Below, in pieces: positions 15,809-26,205 of a DNA stretch of 64,000 nt. The stretch covers positions 62,001-126,000 of the forward strand of contig DATMBG010000012.1 of assembly GCA_035559535.1 (NCBI GenBank), written 5' to 3'. Both the position numbers and the translations under genes were made by a program. Under the pieces are notes generated by a model that ran no database searches, had not been told where the DNA came from, and saw only the letters and a program-made list of their open reading frames with translations. The first letter of the stretch is position 1. Each line of letters starts with the position of its first letter. This DNA is from Candidatus Limnocylindrales bacterium. Lineage in GTDB: Bacteria; Moduliflexota; Moduliflexia; Moduliflexales; JAUQPW01.

Positions 15809-16261
15809 ATGGCTATTCTCAGATGGGATCCTTTTAGAGATCTATCCATCATTCAAGAGAGAATGAACAAACTCTTTGAGGAATCCATAGCCCGATCTCG
15901 AGGAGAAGAAGGGACTTCGTTGGCAGCCTGGGTCCCCCCGGTCGACATCTATGAAACCAAAGATGCCATCGTCGTTAAAGCCGAACTTCCCGGGATTGAT
16001 CAGAAAGATATCGAAGTCCAGGTTCATGATAATATCTTAACCATTCGAGGGGAAAGAAAATTTGAAAGTGATGTCAAGCGGGAAAATTTCCACCGTATTG
16101 AAAGGGCTTACGGAACCTTCCAGCGTTCTTTCTCCATCCCGAATACCATTCGGCAAGATCAAGTTAAAGCACGCTTTCATAATGGGATTTTAGAGATCAC
16201 CTTACCTAAAATGGAAGAAGCCAAACCCAGACAGATTAAAGTCGATGTGGTAACTTCGTGA
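15809..16261 (+). CDS. Small heat-shock protein, Hsp20/alpha-crystallin family
   Basis: 150 residues, normal for the class. The N-terminal arm MAILRWDPFRDLSIIQERMN is followed by the alpha-crystallin domain (about residues 45-138: WVPPVDIYETKDAIVVKAELPG, split in strands), the conserved AYGTFQRSFSIP segment and NGILEITLPK. The C-terminal anchor is short. It holds unfolding proteins in an ATP-independent way in the cytoplasm. The AGGAGG ribosome-binding site is strong. The promoter at 15656-15684 lies about 125 bases upstream, leaving a long leader. Confidence 0.95.
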   Translation: MAILRWDPFRDLSIIQERMNKLFEESIARSRGEEGTSLAAWVPPVDIYETKDAIVVKAELPGIDQKDIEVQVHDNILTIRGERKFESDVKRENFHRIERAYGTFQRSFSIPNTIRQDQVKARFHNGILEITLPKMEEAKPRQIKVDVVTS

Positions 16262-16330
16262 TGATGGGGTCAGATCTCACGTTCCTCAGGCAGGTTAAAC
16301 AAGATTTTTAAATAAACCCTATAAAAAAAC

Positions 16331-16359
16331 TTGACAAGGAATTTTTCCCTTTCTATTTT
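16331..16359 (+). promoter_or_regulatory. Sigma70-type promoter of groEL
   Basis: TTGACA (16331-16336), 17-base spacer, TATTTT (16354-16359). Transcription would begin near 16366, about 63 bases before the CIRCE site, which then lies inside the leader of the mRNA. Confidence 0.8.
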
Positions 16360-16428
16360 ATCATGTAGGTAGCTGGTCCTCTAAAGGATTTGAGTCTTGG
16401 ATTTGTTTTATTTTTTTATCCTGTTAAA

Positions 16429-16455
16429 TTAGCACTCATTAAATATGAGTGCTAA
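16429..16455 (+). promoter_or_regulatory. CIRCE operator of groEL
   Basis: A perfect TTAGCACTC, nine bases, GAGTGCTAA. This is the second copy in the window, identical in both arms to the groES copy at 2871-2897 but with a different nine-base centre. Confidence 0.95.
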
Positions 16456-16479
16456 CAACCTGCAACTTAAGGAGGGTAA

Positions 16480-18099
<1,620 letters not shown>

Positions 18100-18110
18100 A
18101 AACAGGAGTC

Positions 18111-18170
18111 AGGAGTCAGGGAAGTAGGGATGGAAGGTCTTCCATCCCTACACCCCTGACTCCTTTCTTT
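18111..18170 (+). terminator. Long hairpin after groEL, terminator-like, from a CAGGAGT-type repeat
   Basis: The inner stem is a perfect 12-base pair TAGGGATGGAAG (18125-18136) with CTTCCATCCCTA (18139-18150). The outer stem is AGGAGTCAGG (18111-18120) with CCTGACTCCT (18155-18164). T-rich sequence follows to 18170. It can end the groEL transcript. Its left arm is a short tandem (AGGAGTCAGGAGTCAGG), so it is also a member of the hairpin class found across the window. Confidence 0.75.
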
Positions 18171-18183
18171 CTAGCCTGATCCT

Positions 18184-18471
18184 ATGCCTATCTACGAATA
18201 CGAGTGCACCCAGTGTAAGCAGACCTTCGAAATATTACAAAAATTTAATGATTCTCCCTTAGAGAAGTGTATCCTTTGTCATGGAGGACCTGTAAGGAAA
18301 TTGATTTCTGCTTCTGCTTTCGTACTGAAAGGGGCCGGATTTTATGTGAACGATTATCCTTCGGCAAGTCGGAAGAAGGGCGTGGAATCGGAAAAGAATG
18401 GAAGTTCCGAGAAAAAATCGGAATCCCCACCGGAATCTAAATCGGAAAAAGCCGAAAAGGCTGCTGCCTGA
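18184..18471 (+). CDS. FmdB-family zinc-ribbon protein
   Basis: A 95-residue protein starting MPIYEYECTQC. Cys8, Cys11, Cys29 and Cys32 form the zinc ribbon of the FmdB family, and the RKLISASAFVLKGAGFYVNDY segment after it is the usual second conserved block. The C-terminal third (about residues 60-95) is a low-complexity Ser/Lys/Glu tail. The family is named after a putative regulator of formamidase and amidase genes, but the role is not established. It begins 14 bases after the groEL hairpin and ends at a clear terminator. Confidence 0.88.
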   Translation: MPIYEYECTQCKQTFEILQKFNDSPLEKCILCHGGPVRKLISASAFVLKGAGFYVNDYPSASRKKGVESEKNGSSEKKSESPPESKSEKAEKAAA

Positions 18472-18497
18472 GACTATTAAAAATTTCCTGGAAAGAT

Positions 18498-18530
18498 GAG
18501 CCGTGGAATTAAACCTACGGCTCTTTTTTT
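18498..18530 (+). terminator. Rho-independent terminator after fmdB-like gene
   Basis: GAGCCGT (18498-18504) pairs with ACGGCTC (18517-18523), followed by seven T residues to 18530. Confidence 0.88.
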
Positions 18531-18588
18531 ATCCCAGGTTAAAGGTTTCGTCTCCTGAGAAACCCATTCCCTTTCTTCAGGTATCCCT

Positions 18589-19446
18589 TCACAACTTACC
18601 CGGCTTTGGGTTTTCTCCCATGAGGAATTGCCGAATATCCTCGGCAAAGGTTACCTCGGAGTCATCCTCAGGCTGATAGCCGATCACCTTTCGGGCATTG
18701 GCAATACTCCAAAAAGCCCTGGCATTATCGGAAATTCCATAGAAAATCTGGAAGGGAATCCCATGCTCATCTTCGATATTCTCAGTTTCTATGGACCTCA
18801 AGACCAGTTGCCTCCAATCTCGCTCGCTGAGATAGGCCCCAAGATCCCGTTTGTATCCTAAGGGATTATCCTTAAACAGATTGACATCGATACGACGGGG
18901 CGCTCCGATCCGAAGCTGAATGACCTCCAGCTTTCGTCCACGGGTACCACTGGCATACACAAAGCCTAAACCTTCATAGGCCAGCTTGGCCCAGCCATAG
19001 TAATTATCGGATTTAGGCGGAAAATCCGGAGTCAACATGTCTAACTTCCTGGTTCGAATAAGCTGATGCTCATACCAATCGGCTGCATGGTTTGAGCTGG
19101 CCACTACTACCCGTCGCACCCCTTCTTCCAGGGCAACCTGATAAACATTGTAAGCCATCCTTACATTATCCAACTCGTCAAAGAAGGTCGCTTTACGGAA
19201 ATCCGCAAAGGTATTGCCTTTATAACCCAGATGAACCACCGTATCAATCCCTCTAAAATACTTTCGATAGTTATCCAAATTGTGATCGATCAGATCGACC
19301 TCGACAATATCTTCAATGACCGTTCCATCTCTCCTCTGTTTTCGAATGTCCAGCAACGTGAGGGTGTATCTTTCCCTAAAAACCGGAAGTAATTGTCCGG
19401 CCAGGTACCCTGCAGCACCTGTAATAAGTACATTCCGTTTAGCCAT
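18589..19446 (-). CDS. NAD-dependent epimerase/dehydratase (extended SDR), uronate-dehydrogenase-like
   Basis: The 285-residue protein has the Rossmann motif GAAGYLAG (10-17), DTVVHLGY, the catalytic Ser in VVASSNHAAD, and YYGWAKL giving the Tyr-x-x-x-Lys pair. The C-terminal IFYGISDNARAFWSIANARKVIGY matches the uronate dehydrogenase pattern (YGxSxNxRxxWD). Such enzymes oxidise galacturonate or glucuronate to the aldarate lactone. The assignment to a uronate substrate is an inference from that block; a nucleoside-sugar substrate is possible. It lies 26 bases after another SDR gene on the same strand. Confidence 0.75.
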   Translation of the reverse strand: MAKRNVLITGAAGYLAGQLLPVFRERYTLTLLDIRKQRRDGTVIEDIVEVDLIDHNLDNYRKYFRGIDTVVHLGYKGNTFADFRKATFFDELDNVRMAYNVYQVALEEGVRRVVVASSNHAADWYEHQLIRTRKLDMLTPDFPPKSDNYYGWAKLAYEGLGFVYASGTRGRKLEVIQLRIGAPRRIDVNLFKDNPLGYKRDLGAYLSERDWRQLVLRSIETENIEDEHGIPFQIFYGISDNARAFWSIANARKVIGYQPEDDSEVTFAEDIRQFLMGENPKPGKL

Positions 19447-19471
19447 AAGCTCTCCTCCCTTGATTAACCTA

Positions 19472-20263
19472 TCATAATAAACTTTTCACAACCCCTCCAT
19501 CAATTTGAATATTGGTTCCTGTAATATAATTAGCCCGCTCTGAAGCCAGAAATACCACCATATCAGCAAATTCCTTAGGCTGTCCAACACGTCCCAGAGG
19601 AATTGTTTTTTCAACGGAGGCAATGACTTCTTCGATGGGGCTACCCTGTTTCTTGGCTCGAGCTTCCATAACCTCCATGAATCGATCGGTTTGAATATAG
19701 CCGGGGCAAACGTTGTTGACCAGGATATTATCCTTTGCCAGTTCATTAGCCAGAGTTTTCGTAAGTCCGGTGACTCCGGCCCGAAGGGCGTTGGAGGTGA
19801 TCAACCCATCGACCGGTTGCTTAACCGTTACAGAAGTGATGGTAATAATCCTTCCCCACTTTTGCCTTTGCATATGGGGAATAACAGCATAGCACAAATA
19901 AACGGTACTCATGAAGGTTAAATGAAAGCTTTTCTCCCAAACTTCCGGATTATGGTCCAGAAAAGCTCCTGCAGGGGGACCTCCTGCATTATTAATCAGG
20001 ATATCAATCCGACCGAATCGGGAAATCGCCTGGTCTACCAACCGCTTGACCTGATCTGGTTGGGTTACATCAACAGCCATAGCTAAAATCTCTGCACCAG
20101 TGGCCGATTCGATTTCTTTGGCCGTATTCTTTAAGGCTTCTTCTCCCCGGGCGCACAGGACCAGTTTCGCCCCTTCTTCTGCTAAACCCCGGGCTATGGC
20201 TTTTCCTAATCCCTTACTTGAAGCAGCTACTAAGGCAACTTTATTTTTTAATCCCAAATCCAT
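19472..20263 (-). CDS. Short-chain dehydrogenase-like protein lacking the YxxxK pair
   Basis: From ATG 20263 the product is 263 residues, MDLGLKNKVALVAASSKGLG and onward. The open frame extends to 20437, but those 58 residues are translated minisatellite. The cofactor motif ASSKGLGKA and NNAGGPP are intact, and GGV near the end matches FabG-like proteins. At the active site the Ser in ITSVTVKQPVDG is present, but the positions normally Tyr and Lys read Ser-Asn-Ala-Leu-Arg (SNALR). A subfamily with SNxLR at this place is known among FabG-like SDRs, so it may catalyse differently or bind cofactor only. Annotated cautiously as an SDR of unknown substrate. Confidence 0.8.
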   Translation of the reverse strand: MDLGLKNKVALVAASSKGLGKAIARGLAEEGAKLVLCARGEEALKNTAKEIESATGAEILAMAVDVTQPDQVKRLVDQAISRFGRIDILINNAGGPPAGAFLDHNPEVWEKSFHLTFMSTVYLCYAVIPHMQRQKWGRIITITSVTVKQPVDGLITSNALRAGVTGLTKTLANELAKDNILVNNVCPGYIQTDRFMEVMEARAKKQGSPIEEVIASVEKTIPLGRVGQPKEFADMVVFLASERANYITGTNIQIDGGVVKSLL

Positions 20264-20278
20264 GATTAATAGTAGAAA

Positions 20279-20450
20279 AGTGTGGGAGTATGGAGGTGTG
20301 GGAGTGTGGAAGTGTAGGAGTATGGAAGTATGGAAGTGTAGGGGTGTGGGAGAATAAGTACTTATACTCCCATACTCCCATACTCCCATACCCCCATACT
20401 CCCACACTCTCATACTCCCACACCCCCATACTCCCACACTTCCACACTTC
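20279..20450. repeat. Minisatellite hairpin, GTGGGAGTATGG-type units then complement
   Basis: G-rich units on the plus strand (GTGTGGGAGTATGGAGG and variants, 20279-20352) are followed by about 100 bases of CATACTCCCA-type units (20363-20450). The element fills the whole gap between the radA stop at 20453 and the SDR start at 20263. No stop codon occurs in several frames, so long spurious frames run through it on both strands. It is the third copy of this unit type in the window. Confidence 0.9.
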
Positions 20451-20452
20451 CT

Positions 20453-21844
20453 CTAGCCCAGCAACACCTCAAAGGCTTCCTCCACAGAAGAAACCCCTTC
20501 GGTTTCAATATTAAAGGAATCTATCAATCGATCCAGGGAGTTTCTGGGGATCACGCATCGGGTGAAGCCGAGTTTCTCAGCTTCACGGAGACGGCTCTCA
20601 ATATGGGTTACTGCACGGACCTCCCCGGCCAGGCCCACTTCCCCGATGACAACGGTTTTACGATCAATGGGGATATTTTTAAAGCTCGAAGCAACGGCAG
20701 CGGTGAGTCCCAAGTCCACTGCCGGTTCATCTACTTTGACGCCTCCGGCGATATTGACGAATATATCCTGGGATTGGAGAAAGAGTCCAACCCGCTTTTC
20801 CAGGACTGCCATTAATAGAGATACCCGATTGGCGTCTACTCCTTTGGTCATACGTCTGGGTACCCCCAGATTACTGGGGGCTACCAGAGCCTGGAGCTCG
20901 ATAAGAATGGGTCGGGTCCCTTCGATGGAGGAGACCACAACCGAGCCCGAAACCCGATCACTGGGCCGCTCAGAGAGAAATAATTCAGATGGATTCGAGA
21001 CTTCCACGAGTCCGGAACTTTTCATTTCAAAGACTCCAATTTCGTTGGTGGAACCGAATCGGTTCTTAACGGCCCGTAAGATTCGATACGGATGATTCCG
21101 TTCGCCTTCAAAATACAGCACGGTATCTACAATATGTTCCAGAACCCTGGGACCGGCAATGGCTCCGGTTTTTGTAACGTGTCCTACAATAAAGGTTGAA
21201 AGGTTTGTTCTTTTGGATAAGTGCATCAATTGGGCGGCCACTTCCCGGACCTGACTCACGCTTCCCTGGGCAGATTGTAAGGCTGAAGTGAACATGGTTT
21301 GGATAGAGTCGATAACCAGAATATCGGGTTTTAACCTCTCAACCTGTCGAAAAATTTCCTCCAGGCAGGTTTCCGTTAAAATATAGAGGTTTCTATGGGA
21401 AATACCGAGACGATCTCCCCGGAGTTTGGTTTGTTCTGCCGATTCCTCACCTGAAACATACAGAATTTTTAAACCTCGACTGCTTAGTCCCCCAGTCGCT
21501 TGAAGAAGCAGCGTTGATTTACCTATACCGGGGTCTCCTCCGATTAAGATAACCGAACCCGGAATAATACCTCCTCCGAGTACACGATCGAACTCTTCTA
21601 TTGCACAGGAAAGTCGGATACTTTCTTTAATTTTGATCTCGGTGATGGGAATCGGTTCGGACCGGTAGGAAACCTTAGTTCCGGTATTCCTTACCGGAGA
21701 AACGGACTCTACCCGTTCCTCTACCAGACTGTTCCATTCTCCACAGTCCGGGCAACGACCCATCCATTTGGGAGATTTGTAGCCACAATTTTGGCAGGCA
21801 AAATACGTATGGGATTTACTCAAGGAATGAATAAGGTAAAACAT
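20453..21844 (-). CDS. radA: DNA repair protein RadA (Sms)
   Basis: The 463-residue protein has the N-terminal zinc finger (Cys17, Cys20, Cys31, Cys34, with CQNCGYKSPKWMGRCPDCGEW split by the loop), Walker A GGDPGIGKSTLL, the RadA-specific KNRFGSTNEIGVFEM motif and a C-terminal Lon-like domain (GGVKVDEPAVDLGL). RadA helps branch migration of recombination intermediates. The usual family start is about MxKxKTxFxCQxCG. A TTG codon eight residues in (21823) would give that length, so the ATG at 21844 may be seven residues too long. The stop is two bases from a minisatellite hairpin. Confidence 0.95.
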   Translation of the reverse strand: MFYLIHSLSKSHTYFACQNCGYKSPKWMGRCPDCGEWNSLVEERVESVSPVRNTGTKVSYRSEPIPITEIKIKESIRLSCAIEEFDRVLGGGIIPGSVILIGGDPGIGKSTLLLQATGGLSSRGLKILYVSGEESAEQTKLRGDRLGISHRNLYILTETCLEEIFRQVERLKPDILVIDSIQTMFTSALQSAQGSVSQVREVAAQLMHLSKRTNLSTFIVGHVTKTGAIAGPRVLEHIVDTVLYFEGERNHPYRILRAVKNRFGSTNEIGVFEMKSSGLVEVSNPSELFLSERPSDRVSGSVVVSSIEGTRPILIELQALVAPSNLGVPRRMTKGVDANRVSLLMAVLEKRVGLFLQSQDIFVNIAGGVKVDEPAVDLGLTAAVASSFKNIPIDRKTVVIGEVGLAGEVRAVTHIESRLREAEKLGFTRCVIPRNSLDRLIDSFNIETEGVSSVEEAFEVLLG

Positions 21845-21929
21845 AACCCCGAAGAGGACGAAGGAGACCCACCTGTTAGCCTTAGCTTTACTTTGTGTTC
21901 TTCAAATTCTTCGTGGTTATGTTTTACGC
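21836..21929. repeat. Imperfect hairpin with CTTTGTGTTCTTCGTGG-type units
   Basis: GTAAAACATAACC-CGAAGA (starting 21836) on the left is inversely repeated by TCTTCGTGGTTATGTTTTAC (ending 21929), with CTTTGTGTTCTTC text inside the right arm. It overlaps the 5' end of radA and the last codons of the small gene upstream, so a hairpin element has supplied coding sequence to both ends. Confidence 0.7.
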
Positions 21930-22189
21930 ATTTGATATTTAGGATCATTATACATTTTGAATTGGCGATAAACTTTGAGCTGTTTCTTTCCAGATAGAAC
22001 ATCTTGAACCAATTGATCCAGCTCAGCAATCAAATCATCTCGCTGTTGGGTCAGAATGAGTAACCTTTGTTGACACTCTTCGATATGGTTCTGGGAGACA
22101 TCTGATCGATTTATCTGTTCCTCCATGTGAAACCGCTTTAATTCGATTATAGATATTTTATCCACTAAGCTTCCCAGCGTTTCAGCCAT
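21917..22189 (-). CDS. Small coiled-coil protein, paralogue of its upstream neighbour
   Basis: 90 residues, [28 protein letters not shown] and onward. The first half follows the pattern METLGxLxxKLxxxNxxxWHxEE seen in DUF4254-like proteins and the middle is heptad-like ([23 protein letters not shown]). It is homologous to the gene at 22182-22391, with which it overlaps by eight bases. The C-terminal 15 residues are encoded by the hairpin repeat at 21836-21929 and differ from the paralogue. Function is not known; members are often near glycan genes. Confidence 0.65.
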   Translation of the reverse strand: MAETLGSLVDKISIIELKRFHMEEQINRSDVSQNHIEECQQRLLILTQQRDDLIAELDQLVQDVLSGKKQLKVYRQFKMYNDPKYQMRKT

Positions 22190-22391
22190 TTTCCTCTTTT
22201 TGGGTAAGTTGAATAAGATGTTCGTCGATTTTTTCTATGAGATCATTACGAAGTTGATTTAATCGATCGATTTCCCGTTTTGCACGGGCAACTTGATGAT
22301 CATCGGTAGATCTGGCTTTCTCTTCTTCATGCCAGATAACGATATTGGTTCTGGCTAATTTACTGATTAATTGGCCTAAAGTTTCTTTCAT
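22182..22391 (-). CDS. Small coiled-coil protein, DUF4254-like
   Basis: 69 residues, [27 protein letters not shown], then a helix with [27 protein letters not shown]. It shares the ETLGxLxxK opening, the acidic EE after the aromatic-His pair, and the [14 protein letters not shown] / [14 protein letters not shown] helix with its downstream neighbour, showing a tandem duplication. No catalytic residue is evident. Likely a short helical hairpin protein. Confidence 0.65.
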   Translation of the reverse strand: MKETLGQLISKLARTNIVIWHEEEKARSTDDHQVARAKREIDRLNQLRNDLIEKIDEHLIQLTQKEENG

Positions 22392-22723
22392 AACTCCAAG
22401 TTTTTAAGAATCTCAAAGATTACGGAACCCGGGGTCTGAAATTTTACTAGAAAGTTTATCGTAGCTAAAGAGATTTGTCAAGGGAAACAGCTTTTGTCTT
22501 AAACCTTCTTCATATTATTGCTGGAACAGCCCGGATACGGTAAATTATTTTGATATAAGTATGATGACCTGGAGAACTTTGTTTATCCTGTCGGATAGAT
22601 AAACCTGTTAGTTCAGGAAGTGACTTTCCGCCCGGGTACTTTTTCCTTGACAGGGGTATTCAGCTAATACTAAGGTTAAATTTATATTCTTTATAATTTC
22701 TGACTTACCTGTGAGGAGACGAC
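22392..22723. other. Divergent intergenic region before sucC
   Basis: No gene seen. A TTGACA occurs at 22647-22652, but its best -10 candidates (TAATAC at 22665, TATAAT at 22692) are badly spaced. A TATAAT at 22692-22697 could serve sucC with an unseen or activator-bound -35. The ribosome-binding site GAGGAG sits before the sucC ATG. Confidence 0.4.
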
Positions 22724-23884
22724 ATGAAGATCCACGAATATCAAGCGAAGCAAATTTTAGCAGAGTTTGGAGTGAGTGTCCCGAGGGGAGGGGTAGCCCA
22801 TACACCTTCAGAGGCCAGGGCCGTTGCCGAAAAGTTAGGAACCAGTCCTATGGTCCTCAAAGCCCAGATTCACGCAGGGGGACGGGGTAAAGCCGGGGGG
22901 ATCCGGCTGGCCCATTCTCCGGAAGAAGTCGAGTCTTTGGCCCGTCAGATGATAGGCCAAAAACTGGTTACGCCCCAGACCGGACCGCAAGGAAAAGAAG
23001 TGAAAAGGGTTCTCGTCGAAGAAGGGGTCTCGATTCTTCGGGAGCTTTATTTGGGAATGGTCATCGATCGATCCAGATCCCGACCTGTGGTTATGGCCAG
23101 TACCGAGGGAGGGGTTGAGATTGAGGAGGTTGCGGCAAAAGCCCCGGAGAAAATCTTGAAGGAATGGGTTGACCCGGCTGTGGGTCTGCAACCTTTTCAG
23201 GCGAGAAAGCTGGCTTATCAGCTTCAATTAACCCCTCAACAGGCAAAATCGGCTATTGATCTTATCCTTAAACTTTACAAGGTCTTTGAAGCCAAGGATT
23301 GCTCCCTGGCGGAGATCAATCCGCTGGTGATCACCCCCGATAACCGTGTTATAGCTCTGGATGCCAAGCTAAACTTTGATGATAATGCCCTATATCGCCA
23401 TGAGGAGATTGTTCAGCTTCGAGATTTAGATGAGGAAGATCCTCTCGAAGTGGAGGCCAATAAATATCGGCTGAATTATATAAAACTGGATGGAACCGTT
23501 GGATGTATGGTAAATGGAGCGGGTTTAGCCATGGCAACCATGGATATTATCCAGTTAGCGGGGGCCTCTCCGGCCAATTTTTTAGATGTAGGGGGTGGAG
23601 CCAGTGCCGAGATGATCGAGAATGCCTTCCGAATTCTTATCTCGGATCCCAATGTAAAGGCTGTGCTCATTAATATTTTTGGTGGAATCTTGCGATGTGA
23701 TCGACTGGCGACGGGGGTTGTAGAGGCGATGTCTAAACTCGACGTGAAAGTTCCAGTAGTTATTCGGATGGAAGGAACCAATGTCGAAGAAGGCAAACGT
23801 ATTTTAAAAGAATCGGGTTTTAATTTTATCATCGCCGATGGGATGAAGGACGCTGCAGAAAAGGTGGTGGCAGTTGCAAAATAA
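22724..23884 (+). CDS. sucC: Succinyl-CoA ligase (ADP-forming) beta subunit
   Basis: 386 residues, full length. It has the ATP-grasp opening [34 protein letters not shown], the acidic [11 protein letters not shown] pair of metal ligands, [27 protein letters not shown] and [13 protein letters not shown]. With SucD it makes ATP from succinyl-CoA in the TCA cycle, or runs in reverse. sucD follows 79 bases later on the same strand, with a short imperfect hairpin between. Confidence 0.97.
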   Translation: MKIHEYQAKQILAEFGVSVPRGGVAHTPSEARAVAEKLGTSPMVLKAQIHAGGRGKAGGIRLAHSPEEVESLARQMIGQKLVTPQTGPQGKEVKRVLVEEGVSILRELYLGMVIDRSRSRPVVMASTEGGVEIEEVAAKAPEKILKEWVDPAVGLQPFQARKLAYQLQLTPQQAKSAIDLILKLYKVFEAKDCSLAEINPLVITPDNRVIALDAKLNFDDNALYRHEEIVQLRDLDEEDPLEVEANKYRLNYIKLDGTVGCMVNGAGLAMATMDIIQLAGASPANFLDVGGGASAEMIENAFRILISDPNVKAVLINIFGGILRCDRLATGVVEAMSKLDVKVPVVIRMEGTNVEEGKRILKESGFNFIIADGMKDAAEKVVAVAK

Positions 23885-23963
23885 ATAAAAGACAATCCAT
23901 GGTTTGTTGTTTATCATTTAATTTCCTACAACAGATCATGGGAAACAGACAACGGACCGAATC

Positions 23964-24845
23964 ATGAGTATTCTTGTAGACGAGCATACTCGGGTAATTG
24001 TTCAGGGGATTACAGGACGGGAGGGAACTTTTCATACCCGGCAGGCGGTAGCTTATGGAACCAAAGTGGTGGCAGGTGTAACTCCCGGAAAGGGAGGAGA
24101 ACAGATTGACGGTATACCTGTATACCATACCGTTGAGGAAGCAGTTGAGAAAACCGGAGCCAAGGCCTCGGTCATTTTTGTTCCACCTCCTTTTGCTGCC
24201 GATGCAATTATGGAGGCCGCCGATGCTGAATTAGACCTGGTGGTTTGTATTACAGAAGGAATTCCGGTTCTGGATATGGTGAGAGTTTGTCGCTATCTAG
24301 AGGGGAAGAAAACCCGGTTAATTGGACCTAACTGCCCGGGAATCATTTCACCTGGAAAATGTAAAATCGGCATTATGCCGGGGCATATTCATAAACCCGG
24401 TCCTATTGGTGTTATTTCCAGAAGTGGTACGCTTACGTACGAAGCGGTAGGGCAATTAACCAAAAAGAACCTGGGTCAATCAACCTGTATCGGAATTGGA
24501 GGGGATCCCATTGTCGGAACCCATTTTATTGACTGCTTAAAGCTCTTTGAAGAAGATCCAGAAACCAAAGCGGTAGTTTTAATTGGGGAAATCGGCGGAA
24601 CCGCCGAAGAAGAAGCTGCTGAATACATTAAACAAAAGGTCACCAAACCTGTCATTGGCTTTATTGCGGGTCAGACTGCACCTTCTGGCCGAAGAATGGG
24701 TCATGCCGGTGCGATTATAGCCGGGGGAAAAGGAACGGCTGCCGAGAAATTTGCAGCCCTCGAGAAGGCCGGTGTAATTATCTGTAAGAGTCCTGCGGAG
24801 ATAGGAGATACGGTAGCTGCAACCATTAAATACCCCGAAAGGTGA
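23964..24845 (+). CDS. sucD: Succinyl-CoA ligase alpha subunit
   Basis: 293 residues. [24 protein letters not shown] is the CoA-binding Rossmann start, [16 protein letters not shown] follows, [12 protein letters not shown] is present, and the phosphohistidine motif is [18 protein letters not shown], with the His of GHAGAI. It pairs with SucC encoded just upstream. Its last codons and stop (TGA) lie in a GAAAGGTGAAAGGCGAAAGG hairpin element that fills the spacer to ndk. Confidence 0.97.
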   Translation: MSILVDEHTRVIVQGITGREGTFHTRQAVAYGTKVVAGVTPGKGGEQIDGIPVYHTVEEAVEKTGAKASVIFVPPPFAADAIMEAADAELDLVVCITEGIPVLDMVRVCRYLEGKKTRLIGPNCPGIISPGKCKIGIMPGHIHKPGPIGVISRSGTLTYEAVGQLTKKNLGQSTCIGIGGDPIVGTHFIDCLKLFEEDPETKAVVLIGEIGGTAEEEAAEYIKQKVTKPVIGFIAGQTAPSGRRMGHAGAIIAGGKGTAAEKFAALEKAGVIICKSPAEIGDTVAATIKYPER

Positions 24846-24893
24846 AAGGCGAAAGGGTAGAGACGGTTTTTCCTTTCGTCTTTCATCCGGGCG
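24836..24893. repeat. GAAAGGYGAAAGG hairpin at the end of sucD
   Basis: GAAAGGTGAAAGGCGAAAGG (24838-24857) is followed after a short loop by CCTTTCGTCTTTCATC. The left arm contains the sucD stop codon. It is one of the tandem-unit hairpins of the window. Confidence 0.65.
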
Positions 24894-24910
24894 TTTTGGT
24901 CACACAGTTC

Positions 24911-25345
24911 ATGGAACGAACCCTTGTTATTATTAAACCAGATGCGGTGGAAAGAGGTCTGATAGGTAAAATTATAGCCCGATTTGAAGAAAAGGGACTT
25001 AAGGTCCTGGCCATGAAAATGGTTCACCTTACGAAAGCAGAAGCCGAAGGATTCTATCAAGTTCATCGGGGACGTCCATTTTTTGAGAGTCTGACTAGGT
25101 TTATGTCTTCATCGCCCATTGTTCCCATGGTTTTAGAAGGTCCCGAGGCCATAACCAGAGTTCGGGAGTTGATGGGAGCGACGAATCCTGCAAATGCAGC
25201 CGAAGGAACCATCCGGAAGGATTTTGCCCTGGATGTGGAAAAGAACTCAGTTCATGGCTCAGATTCCCCTAATTCGGCAGCAATAGAAATTCCCTATTTT
25301 TTTAGCTCCCTGGAACTCCATTCGTACCAAAGATCAAATCCATGA
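24911..25345 (+). CDS. ndk: Nucleoside diphosphate kinase
   Basis: From ATG 24911 the protein is 144 residues, [21 protein letters not shown] and on. The open frame extends upstream to 24842, but those 23 residues come from the hairpin. The catalytic phosphohistidine lies in NSVHGSDSP (His near residue 118). [18 protein letters not shown] is the usual conserved block. It balances nucleoside triphosphate pools and fits beside sucCD, with which it may channel phosphate. Its stop overlaps the next start by four bases. Confidence 0.96.
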   Translation: MERTLVIIKPDAVERGLIGKIIARFEEKGLKVLAMKMVHLTKAEAEGFYQVHRGRPFFESLTRFMSSSPIVPMVLEGPEAITRVRELMGATNPANAAEGTIRKDFALDVEKNSVHGSDSPNSAAIEIPYFFSSLELHSYQRSNP

Positions 25346-26118
25346 AACTCCTTCCCAGGTTATTGATTATAACTTCCTTCACCCTCTTACTTTTTTTACC
25401 CCAGAGTTCCCGTTCAGTCCCCCAATCCTTGAATTGGAAAGTTCTGGCTTCAGGCCTTGAATACGGAATTATGGAGTTTCGTACAGGGTTGTATCGGACC
25501 GATATCCGGTTGAAGGTCCTGAAGGTGGATCCTTATCAGTATCCTGTTCGGATTATTCAAAGTAAAGATTATAACGAAAAAAAACTAAGTGTGAAGGAAT
25601 TTTCCAGGAAGAGTGGGGCAATAGCTGCCATCAATGGAGGTTTTTTTCTCTCCAACTATGAACCTGTGGGTCTTATTATCCAGAACCATGTGGTTCTCAA
25701 TCAGATGTCCAGAGCCGATTGGGGGATATTTCTGATCGAAAAGGGAGAACCAAAAATTATCCATACCAGAGAATACCAATATAATCCCCACATCTCCCAG
25801 GCGCTCCAGGTAGGACCTCGACTGGTAGTTAATGGAAGGGTTGTAAAGTTGAAAAATCAAGTTTCCCGGCGATCTGCCCTTGGAATTACTAAGGATAAAA
25901 AGCTTATTTTTGTCATATCTGATGCTTCAGTGGTTTATGCAGATGATTTAGCCAAAATTATGAGGTTATCCTTTTCAGAAGGCGGATTGGGATGCGAGTC
26001 GGCCCTTAATTTAGATGGAGGTCCTTCGAGTCAGTTTTATCTCAATTATAATGGATTTGAGGATTCGGTGGAAGGGGGTTGGGAGGTTCCAAATGCTATA
26101 GGAGTTTTTGTTCAGTAG
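25342..26118 (+). CDS. Exported phosphodiester glycosidase-like protein (NAGPA domain)
   Basis: 258 residues with a signal peptide ([25 protein letters not shown]). The mature part shows the NAGPA/DUF2233 pattern: [47 protein letters not shown], and [15 protein letters not shown], the metal- and sugar-site motif. Related proteins cleave phosphodiester-linked sugars in the periplasm, for instance teichoic-like or sporulation glycans. It is translationally coupled to ndk by ATGA, an unusual partner that more likely reflects compact packing than shared function. Confidence 0.8.
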   Translation: MKLLPRLLIITSFTLLLFLPQSSRSVPQSLNWKVLASGLEYGIMEFRTGLYRTDIRLKVLKVDPYQYPVRIIQSKDYNEKKLSVKEFSRKSGAIAAINGGFFLSNYEPVGLIIQNHVVLNQMSRADWGIFLIEKGEPKIIHTREYQYNPHISQALQVGPRLVVNGRVVKLKNQVSRRSALGITKDKKLIFVISDASVVYADDLAKIMRLSFSEGGLGCESALNLDGGPSSQFYLNYNGFEDSVEGGWEVPNAIGVFVQ

Positions 26119-26121
26119 TAG

Positions 26122-26200
26122 GAAATAGGGGGCAAGAAGTAAGAGACAATAAGAGGTAAATAGCAAGAAATCCTTTTCTTGCTTCCTACTTCTTGCTTCT
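26122..26200. repeat. Hairpin with GCAAGAAGTAGGAAG-type units
   Basis: GCAAGAAGTA (26132-26141) pairs with TACTTCTTGC (26187-26196), and AGCAAGAAA with TTTCTTGCT in the centre (26163-26183). It fills the gap between the NAGPA gene and the response regulator start. Confidence 0.75.
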
Positions 26201-26205
26201 GAATT

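Noticed and set aside
20279..20450. Possible CRISPR array
   Set aside because: The unit is tandem without spacers, the second half is the complement of the first, and there are no cas genes.
20241..20514. Several frames of WEYGSVGVW-type residues on both strands
   Set aside because: They arise because the GTGGGAGTATGG unit has no stop codon. They have no start context and no homology expectation.
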